DNA from: an uncultured bacterium
GTDB lineage: Bacteria > Verrucomicrobiota > Kiritimatiellia > CAIKKV01 > CAITUY01
Reading direction: 5' to 3'
Assembly (NCBI GenBank): GCA_903934155.1
Contig: CAIZMS010000126.1
Coordinates: 1 to 10,910 of the forward strand
DNA: 10,910 bases
Below the pieces are notes generated by a model. That model worked only from the letters and a program-made list of their open reading frames with translations. It had not been told where the DNA came from and did not search any database. Positions 1-5,634 of the stretch are shown piece after piece (position 1 is the first letter of the stretch; the number at the start of each line of letters is the position of its first letter). The position numbers and the translations under genes are program-made.

Positions 1-427
1 CCATCACCTCGCGCTTGTTTTCCGAAAGGCTGGCCACATTCACGCGCAGCTTGGTGACATCCTTGTGGATCGGCCGGGTCTCGGTGGCGTTGATCGGCCC
101 CTTGCCGTCGATCGGCTGGCCCATAACATTGATAATGCGCCCGAAAAGCGCTTCGCCCACCGGCACCCGCAACACATCACCGGTCGAGGTGGCCACCGCA
201 TTCCGCTGGAGATTGAGGGTGGAGGCCAAGGCAATACAGCGCGCCACAAATCCCTCCAGATGCTCGGCCACTTCGAGGGTAAGGTTTCTCTTGTCGAAGG
301 TCTTGACCATGATCACTTCATGCAGGTCGGGCATATCCTCGATTTTCTCGAACTTGACATCCACGATCGGCCCCTGAACGCCGACCACCCGTCCTTTTTT
401 CAGTTCACCAACGATGGGTTCACTCAT
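1..427 (-). CDS. atpD: F-type ATPase beta subunit, N-terminal part (runs off window)
   Basis: Only the first 142 residues are in the window; the 3' end lies beyond base 1. The start is ATG at 427-425, one base after the gamma stop codon (TGA, T, ATG), which suggests translational coupling. The visible part is the N-terminal beta-barrel: it opens with MSEPIVGELKKGRVVGVQG, followed by PIVDVKF, the family pattern G-x-V-x-x-V-x-G-P-I-V-D-V-x-F. Later come TGDVLRVPVGEALFGRI and NVMGQPIDGKGPI, which match the VPVG-x-x-x-x-GRI-x-NV-x-G-x-x-ID signature of beta chains. In known F1 complexes beta carries the catalytic Walker A and B residues, but these would lie outside this window. The segment between about residues 120 and 142 is less like standard beta subunits than the rest. 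A V/A-type B chain is unlikely given the neighbouring F-type genes. Confidence 0.95.
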   Translation of the reverse strand, partial: MSEPIVGELKKGRVVGVQGPIVDVKFEKIEDMPDLHEVIMVKTFDKRNLTLEVAEHLEGFVARCIALASTLNLQRNAVATSTGDVLRVPVGEALFGRIINVMGQPIDGKGPINATETRPIHKDVTKLRVNVASLSENKREVM

Positions 428-428
428 A

Positions 429-1334
429 TCATGCCACCTTCTTTTTCTTTTTCCGCGACGAGAACGACTCGCGCATACTCTTATCCACCAGTTCATGGGC
501 CGCGCGGAAACACTGATGTTTCAGTTTTTTGTGCTCTTTCTCAAGTTTCTGAACACTATCCTCAAGATGCATGGCCCGCGCCGCAAACTCGGCAAGCTTG
601 CTGTCCTCAAACACCTCATACAGTTTCGAGGCCACCCACACCTCAGCCAAATAAACGGCCATATCCTCAAACGAGGATTCGACCGTCACTTTCCGGGCAC
701 TGGCGATCAGCTTTCCGGCCGCGGAAGAAGGAACTCCGGCAGAGGCCACCGGAAGTGCAGTCCGGTCAAAAAGCTCCCCGCAGGGCAGAAGATTGAACGT
801 GTCAATGGTCTGCTGCGTGAAGGAAATCGGGCGGGGATGAACCACCACCACCTTGCCGATTCGCTTCTCGGACACTTCCTTCACGATATAATCCCGGATC
901 TCCATCGCCTGCTCATACCGGGTTTCCGGGGAAATTCCCGGGAACGCCTTGAAGTCGCGTCCGCTCTCGGAAAGTTTCGACGATCCCTTGTCCCCGATCA
1001 CAATATACCGGACTTGACTGGCCGGAAGAATTCCCTGCACATCGTATCCCGCCTGGATCACGCCGGCGTTGAGCCCCCCCATGAAGCCCGAGTCGGAGGT
1101 CACCAGCACAATCCCCACGACATCGGTCATGACATTCACCAGCGGGGTCTCCTGGTGCACCATGTCAACCACCTGGAAGAACCCGGTGAATTGGGCCATG
1201 AAGTCCGCAAACCGCTCTTTCTCCCGCTCCAACGTGTGATACTGGGACGCTGCGATGTTCTTCAGCGTCTGGATCAGCTGAAGGAACTCCGCATTGAACC
1301 GGAGATCACGTCGAAGTTGACTTAACAGGGCCAT
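429..1334 (-). CDS. atpG: F-type ATPase gamma subunit, divergent, lysine-rich C-terminus
   Basis: Gamma is the central rotor shaft of F1. The protein is 301 residues, slightly longer than the usual 285-290. The start is ATG at 1334 because the following MALLSQLRRDLRFNAEFLQL and LKNIAASQ align with the canonical MAxxxxIRxxIxSVxNxxKIT...MVAAS start. The frame is open further upstream but only through repeat sequence. No clear Shine-Dalgarno precedes this ATG. The rotor signature near residues 79-89 is TSDSGFMGGLN, where most gammas have (S/T)D(R/K)GLCGG(L/F)N, so the basic residue is Ser and Cys is Met. The C-terminal helix keeps an RAA...E pattern but ends SFSSRKKKKKVA instead of the usual apolar EIVxGAxA tail. 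The gene follows b/delta after a 150-base gap containing an inverted repeat and precedes beta by one base. Confidence 0.93.
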   Translation of the reverse strand: MALLSQLRRDLRFNAEFLQLIQTLKNIAASQYHTLEREKERFADFMAQFTGFFQVVDMVHQETPLVNVMTDVVGIVLVTSDSGFMGGLNAGVIQAGYDVQGILPASQVRYIVIGDKGSSKLSESGRDFKAFPGISPETRYEQAMEIRDYIVKEVSEKRIGKVVVVHPRPISFTQQTIDTFNLLPCGELFDRTALPVASAGVPSSAAGKLIASARKVTVESSFEDMAVYLAEVWVASKLYEVFEDSKLAEFAARAMHLEDSVQKLEKEHKKLKHQCFRAAHELVDKSMRESFSSRKKKKKVA

Positions 1335-1484
1335 AAATTCAAAAAAGGAACACAGGAGCCACTTACATAAGTCTCGGGAAAGACGGTCGCGACGGAGCGC
1401 GACCCTCCAATAAATCAAAAAACGGCATTTTCGCTTGAATGGAGGGACGCGCTCCGTCGCGTCCGCATGAGTATTTCAAGTCAA
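1335..1484. other. Intra-operon gap between b/delta and gamma
   Basis: This 150-base non-coding stretch interrupts an otherwise tightly packed operon whose other gaps are 1-7 bases or overlaps. More than half of it is the inverted repeat at 1385-1464. On the minus strand the part next to gamma (1335-1384) shows no strong ribosome binding site and no convincing promoter that I can see. It is probably a repeat insertion between two co-transcribed genes. Confidence 0.7.
1385..1464. repeat. Inverted repeat with 25-nt GC-rich arms
   Basis: The left arm is 1385-1409 and the right arm 1440-1464. The arms match at 23 of 25 positions when one is reverse-complemented, around a 30-base AT-rich loop (1410-1439). 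The core is CGACGGAGCGCG facing CGCGCTCCGTCG, flanked by CCTCCA and TGGAGG. The two mismatches are symmetrically placed. It sits between the b/delta and gamma genes of the ATPase operon and would form a long hairpin in the mRNA. It looks like a dispersed palindromic repeat. I recall similar GACGCGACGGAGCGCGTC-type repeats in PVC genomes, but cannot verify that here. Confidence 0.9.
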
Positions 1485-2216
1485 TCATAGGTGTTCGCTT
1501 TTGAGCTGTTCAATCGCCTCATTGAACCGGTTGCGAAGACTGCCATCGATTTCAAGGCTGCCCAACTTGATCTTGATTCCGGCGATCAGTTCCGGCGACA
1601 CGGTTTCCTTGATTTCCAGCCGGGTCTCGAATTTTTGGGACACAATGTCCTTCAATCGCTGCTGATGGGCCGCTTCCAGGGGGTGACTGCTGACGACCTC
1701 GATAAAGGGCGCGGAAACCGTAATGCTGCTGGCATCCATTTCATCGAGGGCCAGCAGCAATTCATCCAGAAAGGTATGATCCAGGGCCCGCCCTACTTCG
1801 GCGCTGAAGACCATCTCGCAAACTTTCGCCGTATTTTCAAGAGTCTGAACCTGGGCCTCCCGGATGAGTTCCTGGCGGAGTTTCTCCTTGTTACGAACTG
1901 CCTCGTCCAGAATGCGGTCACGCTCTTTACGGGCATCCTCCAGGAGCGTGTCGCGGGAGCGGGAGATATCCTTTTCCATCGTCTCCTTGGTGCGGGTGAG
2001 GGTTTCCTGGGCTTCCGCGCTTTTCCGCCGGAATTCCGCCTCGTTCTCCTCGATCCGCTTCCGGATGGTCTCTTCCTTGCGGCCCAGATCCGCCTCGGCA
2101 TCGCGGAGCTTGGTCGCGGCCTTCTGGGTATCGCGCAACAACAACTGCTTCATTCCCATCACAAGAATAGCGAAAACGGCCACTTGAAAAATCACAAGAT
2201 AGATCATGGTTGTCAT
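1485..2216 (-). CDS. atpF: F-type ATPase b subunit fused to delta C-terminal domain
   Basis: The protein is 243 residues from ATG at 2216, which has GGGAGGT nine bases upstream; that site decides the start over the more upstream in-frame ATG at 2261 inside the c gene. Residues about 4-22 (MIYLVIFQVAVFAILVMGMK) are a single membrane anchor. Residues about 27-130 are a charged Glu/Lys/Arg-rich coiled coil typical of the b stator. Residues about 165-243 resemble the C-terminal domain of delta/OSCP: VSPELIAGIKIKLGSLEIDG corresponds to the DPxLIGGVxIxxGxxxIDGS signature, followed by SLRNRF. The helical N-terminal domain of delta (about 100 residues) is not present; only a short helix-like stretch (135-160) links the parts. 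b-delta fusions are known in mycobacteria, but those keep a fuller delta. No separate delta or second b gene is in the window. Confidence 0.9.
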   Translation of the reverse strand: MTTMIYLVIFQVAVFAILVMGMKQLLLRDTQKAATKLRDAEADLGRKEETIRKRIEENEAEFRRKSAEAQETLTRTKETMEKDISRSRDTLLEDARKERDRILDEAVRNKEKLRQELIREAQVQTLENTAKVCEMVFSAEVGRALDHTFLDELLLALDEMDASSITVSAPFIEVVSSHPLEAAHQQRLKDIVSQKFETRLEIKETVSPELIAGIKIKLGSLEIDGSLRNRFNEAIEQLKSEHL

Positions 2217-2223
2217 AAATACC

Positions 2224-2436
2224 TTACCTCCCAAAAAGCTGAAACAGCACCAATAAGGCAATCACGGCGATAGCTTCCGCAAACACCAACGAAATGATCA
2301 TCGCCTGTAAAATTTTCTGGGCGGCGGAGGGATTGCGCCCCAATGCCCGGATGCTGGCATAACCAATGGTGGCAATGACCGCCGACGGCCCCAGAACCGT
2401 TAAAAAGATCACCAGAAAGATTACAAAATTACGCAT
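2224..2436 (-). CDS. atpE: F-type ATPase c subunit (membrane rotor ring)
   Basis: This is a 70-residue two-helix hairpin protein. Helix 1 is about residues 4-29, the polar loop carries ALGRNPSA (the conserved R-x-P loop that contacts gamma and epsilon), and helix 2 is about 44-68. Glu54 in SLVFAEAIAVIALLV is placed where c subunits have the ion-binding carboxylate. The next residue is Ala rather than Ser/Thr, and helix 1 has no Gln where sodium-type c subunits have one, so proton coupling is more likely. Helix 1 has LGPSAVIATIGYAS instead of the glycine-rich GxGxGxG face, so ring packing may be unusual. It starts three bases after the epsilon stop, and its own stop overlaps the ribosome binding site of b/delta. 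Being placed after epsilon is unusual for F-type operons. Confidence 0.95.
   Translation of the reverse strand: MRNFVIFLVIFLTVLGPSAVIATIGYASIRALGRNPSAAQKILQAMIISLVFAEAIAVIALLVLFQLFGR
2226..2232 (-). promoter_or_regulatory. Shine-Dalgarno for b/delta
   Basis: The minus strand reads GGGAGGT here, nine bases before ATG 2216. It overlaps the last codons and stop of the c-subunit gene, so translation of b/delta is probably coupled to that of c. Confidence 0.8.
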
Positions 2437-2439
2437 GCC

Positions 2440-2715
2440 TCATCCGTCCGCTTTATTCCGAGTTTTCTCCACCTGCCGTTCCTCGAGCAGAATCACACAC
2501 TCCTCATTGGAAAACCTGACCATTCCCTTCTTGATCGGAATGCGCGTCTTCCAGTCAATCACAATGTCGCCTTCTTTCAAAAGACTAATAATCGGAACAT
2601 GATACGCCAATAACTCAAATTCTCCGGCCTCCCCGGGCAGAAAGAGCGTTTCTACGGCCCCCTCGAAAACCACATGCTTGGGGTTGAGCACCTTGAGGGA
2701 GAATGTGGCCGCCAC
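2440..2715 (-). CDS. atpC: F-type ATPase epsilon subunit, beta-barrel domain only
   Basis: The predicted protein is 91 residues and starts with GTG at 2715-2713, two bases after the alpha-2 stop codon. No ATG is available at that end, and the sequence that follows (AATFSLKVLNPKHVVFEG) is the expected epsilon N-terminus. The motif LFLPGEAGEFELLAYHVPII matches the conserved xxPGxxGxxxxLxxHxPxI loop of epsilon, and the remainder finishes the beta-sandwich. The usual 130-140 residue epsilon has a C-terminal two-helix domain that can inhibit ATP hydrolysis. Here the protein stops after a short charged tail (EERQVEKTRNKADG), so that domain is absent. Similar short epsilons exist in some bacteria. 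Its place between alpha-2 and c rather than after beta is atypical. Confidence 0.95.
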   Translation of the reverse strand: MAATFSLKVLNPKHVVFEGAVETLFLPGEAGEFELLAYHVPIISLLKEGDIVIDWKTRIPIKKGMVRFSNEECVILLEERQVEKTRNKADG

Positions 2716-2717
2716 GA

Positions 2718-4196
2718 TCAGCCCCCCGCCCCGAAAAAGGCCATAATCAGGGCATTGAGGCGCGACTCCAACTCAGGCGTCAGCCCTGTGGCCGCCTCCG
2801 CCACCCCGCGCAACTCCGGATCTTTTCCATGGACATAGGCTCCGATTCCGCTCCTGAACCGCGTCCACTCACCACTATCCAGATCCTGAAGAACGCCCGT
2901 CCGGAGGGCATACAAAATCAACAGTTCCTCCGCCAGGTCGGCGGGTTGCTGCTGGGATTGTTGCATCATGGCAACCAGAACCTGACCCCGTTTCATGACC
3001 GACTCAGCCTCCTTGGACATTCCCGACTGGAGTTTGCTCAACCGCGCCACCTCGGTATATTCCAGATAGTTGCGCCGCAAATTGGCGCTCAGTTCCCGCA
3101 GGAGCGGGGGCTGAGCGCGTCCGCCCACAACCGAGAGCGACATATTATAATCCACCGCCGGCCTCATGCCTTCGCTGAACAGCGCGGTGCTCAGGTTCAC
3201 CAGCCCATCGCAGATGGAGATGAGGTTCGAGGGAATGTAGCCGGTGAGATCCCCCTGCAGCGTATCCGCCACACCCAGAAAAGTCATGGACCCGCCCCCA
3301 TGCTCCTTGCTCAATTGCCCGGCACGTTCCATCAACTGGGTCTGAATGTAAAAAATGTCACCGGGATAGGCCTCGCGCCCGGGGGAGCGCTCCAAAAGCA
3401 GGGATATCTGGCGGTAGGCCCAGGCGTGTTTCGTCAGGTCATCAAACACAACCATCACATGCTTTCCCTTTCGCATCAGATAGTCGCCAATGGTGGCGGC
3501 AGCAAAGGGAACGATGTATTGCTCCCCGGCAGTGGAACTGTCGGTGGCCGCCACAATGATGGAATAGGAAAACGCGCCCCTTTCGGACATGACAGAAAGC
3601 ACCTTCTCGAGGGCAACCAGCGCCTTCCCGATGCAACAGTAAATGCAGATGACATCGCGGCCGGTCTGGCTGAGAATGGCGTCCAGGGCAATGCTCGTTT
3701 TACCCGTCATGCGATCGCCCATGATCAACTGGCGCTGTCCTTTTGCCACGGGAACCATGGCGTCGACAATCTTGGTGCCGGTAACCAGGAAATGTTCCAC
3801 TGGAGCCCGCTCAACAATCAGGGGCGATGGGGAAAAAACAGGCCTGAGGGTGTCGGTCCGCATCTCACCCTGATTGTCAAACGGATTACCGAGCGCATCC
3901 ACCATGCGCCCGATCAGAGCTTCCCCGACCGGAATGGAAAAGGGCTCACTGGTGGCGGTCACTGTCTGCCCCAGCCGGATTCCGGAGTCATCCCCCAGCA
4001 ACAACGCCAGGACATCCTCCTGGTCATACCCCATGATGATGCCCTTGTTTCCCCCGCCAAAATCCACGATCTGCCCATTCAGACAGGAAGGCAGTCCGGT
4101 GATGCGGACAATCATCTTCTTGATGTCCTTGATCACACCCGTCTCGGAAAATTTGATTTTAAACGGCGCCAGTGCCATACGCGGTGAGTTGCTCAT
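2718..4196 (-). CDS. atpA: F-type ATPase second alpha subunit (alpha-2), arginine finger replaced
   Basis: The protein is 492 residues from ATG at 4196, supported by AAGGAGG six bases upstream; a second in-frame ATG (4178, MALAPFK) is possible. The gene overlaps the end of alpha-1 by 38 bases in another frame. It is alpha-like throughout: Walker A GDRMTGKT at 160-167, VVFDDLTKHAWAYRQ around 249-263, SPGREAYPGDIFY, and an alpha-type C-terminal helical domain. Several normally invariant positions are changed. SVSRIG in alpha-1 is SLSVVG here (residues 353-358), so Val356 (codon GTT at 3131-3129) takes the place of the alpha arginine finger. ITDGQ is ICDGL, and Walker A has Met where most alphas have Gln. 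The nucleotide-binding site looks intact, so it is probably a structural or regulatory alpha that leaves a neighbouring beta catalytic site impaired. It is not a pseudogene: the frame is intact, with well-formed translation signals. Confidence 0.96.
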   Translation of the reverse strand: MSNSPRMALAPFKIKFSETGVIKDIKKMIVRITGLPSCLNGQIVDFGGGNKGIIMGYDQEDVLALLLGDDSGIRLGQTVTATSEPFSIPVGEALIGRMVDALGNPFDNQGEMRTDTLRPVFSPSPLIVERAPVEHFLVTGTKIVDAMVPVAKGQRQLIMGDRMTGKTSIALDAILSQTGRDVICIYCCIGKALVALEKVLSVMSERGAFSYSIIVAATDSSTAGEQYIVPFAAATIGDYLMRKGKHVMVVFDDLTKHAWAYRQISLLLERSPGREAYPGDIFYIQTQLMERAGQLSKEHGGGSMTFLGVADTLQGDLTGYIPSNLISICDGLVNLSTALFSEGMRPAVDYNMSLSVVGGRAQPPLLRELSANLRRNYLEYTEVARLSKLQSGMSKEAESVMKRGQVLVAMMQQSQQQPADLAEELLILYALRTGVLQDLDSGEWTRFRSGIGAYVHGKDPELRGVAEAATGLTPELESRLNALIMAFFGAGG

Positions 4197-5628
4197 GGAG
4201 CCCCTCCTTAATGTCTTCGGTCAGATCTTTTTTCTCAACCAGTTTTTCAATCAGGCCCGGGTTTTTCCTCCGGATCGAGGCCATCAGACCGGTCTGGTAA
4301 TCCGCAACCTGCTCAGGCATCAGAACATCCATAAATCCATTCGCCAGGGCATAGAGAATGATGACCTGCGTCTCGATGGGAACAGGGTCGTTTTTATCCT
4401 GCTTCAGAATGGCGGCGACAACCTTGCCCTTCCGCAGGCGTTTTTCAACCGCATCGGAGACTCCCGCCTTGATACGGGTCAACTTCTCGAGCTCCTTGAA
4501 CTGAATGTACTCGAGGCGCAAAATACCCGCCAGCTTCCGCATGGCAGGCCATTGGACCTTGCTCCCGATACGTGACACCGACAAGCCGATGTCAATGGCG
4601 GGCTTGAACCCTTCACTGAAAAGCGGAGTACTGACATAGAGCTGCCCGTCTGTCATGGAAATAATATTGGTAGGAATATAGCCCGTCACATCGCCCTGAA
4701 CCGTCTCAACAATGGGAAGAAAGGTCATGGATCCCGACCCTCTCTCGGGGCGCAGCTTTCCGGCGCGCTCCACCAGCTGGGAATGCAGATAGAAAATATC
4801 GCCGGGATAGGCGTCACGACCCGGGGATCGTTCCAGGAGAAGCGACATCTGGCGGTAGACCCACGCATGTTTGGTGAGGTCGTCAAACACCACGCACACA
4901 TCACGTCCCTTTTCGTTCATGAAATACTCACCGAGACTGGCCGCCACATAGGGAGCCAGATACTGCTGCCCGACCGAGGAGGAGGCGGTGGCCGCCACTA
5001 CGATCGCGTAGCTCATCACATCCCTTTCCCGGAACAGGTCAAGCACCTTGTTCAGGGACGCCTCGGCCTTGCCAATGCAGCAATAGATGCAAATAATATT
5101 TTTTCCCTTTTGATTCAGGATGGCATCGGTGGCAATCGTGGTCTTCCCCGTCACGCGATCCCCGAGAATCAGCTGGCGCTGCCCCTTCCCGACCGGATTC
5201 ATCATGTCCACAATCTTGACGCCCGTCTCAAGGGACTCCTGAAGAGGCGTCCGTTCCAACACCCCGGGCGACTCGTTGAAAATGGGGGAGCGCTTGCAAG
5301 CCTTGATCGGCCCGAGTCCGTCGGTGGGCTCCGCAAGCCCATTGACGATCCGTCCGAGAAACTGTTCGCCTACCGGCACCGTGCAGGTTTCGATGGTGGA
5401 ATACAGCTTATCTCCGGGCTTGATCTTCGACCCTTCCTTCACGATCATAACGAGCTCGTAGCCGTTGTCGAAACCGACAATCACGCCCGTGCTCCCGCCC
5501 TCGAAATGCACCAACTGCCCGTTCATGCAGTTGGTCAAACCCGTGATGTGGGCAATGTCCTGCTTGATTTCAGCCACCACCCCATATTCCTTCATCTGGA
5601 GCGCGGAGATTTTAAGTTGAAAAGCCAT
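4159..5628 (-). CDS. atpA: F-type ATPase first alpha subunit (alpha-1)
   Basis: The protein is 489 residues from ATG at 5628, with TAAGGA just upstream that overlaps the stop codon of the preceding gene. Alpha subunits hold the non-catalytic nucleotide sites of F1 and donate an arginine finger to beta. Here Walker A is GDRVTGKT (156-163), VVFDDLTKHAWVYRQ follows with Asp249-Asp250, and ERSPGRDAYPGDIFY and YIPTNIISMTDGQ match the alpha family. SVSRIG (351-355 region) retains the arginine finger as Arg353 (codon CGT, 4572-4570). DDLTKHA is alpha-like, not the DNIFRF of beta, so this is not a second beta. Compared with E. coli alpha, the N-terminus is about 13 residues shorter and lacks the amphipathic helix that binds delta. 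The Walker A Gln is Val. It overlaps alpha-2 by 38 bases. Confidence 0.97.
   Translation of the reverse strand: MAFQLKISALQMKEYGVVAEIKQDIAHITGLTNCMNGQLVHFEGGSTGVIVGFDNGYELVMIVKEGSKIKPGDKLYSTIETCTVPVGEQFLGRIVNGLAEPTDGLGPIKACKRSPIFNESPGVLERTPLQESLETGVKIVDMMNPVGKGQRQLILGDRVTGKTTIATDAILNQKGKNIICIYCCIGKAEASLNKVLDLFRERDVMSYAIVVAATASSSVGQQYLAPYVAASLGEYFMNEKGRDVCVVFDDLTKHAWVYRQMSLLLERSPGRDAYPGDIFYLHSQLVERAGKLRPERGSGSMTFLPIVETVQGDVTGYIPTNIISMTDGQLYVSTPLFSEGFKPAIDIGLSVSRIGSKVQWPAMRKLAGILRLEYIQFKELEKLTRIKAGVSDAVEKRLRKGKVVAAILKQDKNDPVPIETQVIILYALANGFMDVLMPEQVADYQTGLMASIRRKNPGLIEKLVEKKDLTEDIKEGLHEQLTAYGTGAV
4203..4209 (-). promoter_or_regulatory. Shine-Dalgarno for alpha-2, inside the alpha-1 coding region
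   Basis: AAGGAGG on the minus strand, six bases before ATG 4196. It is the strongest ribosome binding site in the operon and lies within the last codons of alpha-1. It fixes the alpha-2 start so that the two alpha genes overlap by 38 bases, implying coupled synthesis. Confidence 0.85.
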
Positions 5629-5634
5629 GGTTCC

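Noticed and set aside
414..1325. Plus-strand open frame opposite gamma
   Set aside because: Antisense shadow; the minus-strand frame has gamma motifs and operon continuity.
1335..1418. N-terminal extension of gamma up to a TTG at 1418
   Set aside because: It reads through repeat sequence (RVALRRDRLSRD) and does not resemble gamma; the canonical gamma start aligns at ATG 1334.
2703..4187. Long open frame on the plus strand opposite alpha-2
   Set aside because: It mirrors alpha-2, has no recognisable domains, and reads as His/Gln/Gly-rich antisense translation. Alpha-2 has clear family motifs and a good ribosome binding site.
1..5628. Identity as a sodium-pumping N-ATPase
   Set aside because: The gene order differs, there are no atpQ/atpR genes, the c subunit lacks the sodium-site residues in helix 1 and after the glutamate, and N-ATPases lack delta, whereas a delta domain is fused here.
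4159..5628. One of the tandem genes being a beta rather than alpha subunit
   Set aside because: Both carry DDLTKHA and the alpha-type C-terminal domain; beta is recognised separately at 1-427.
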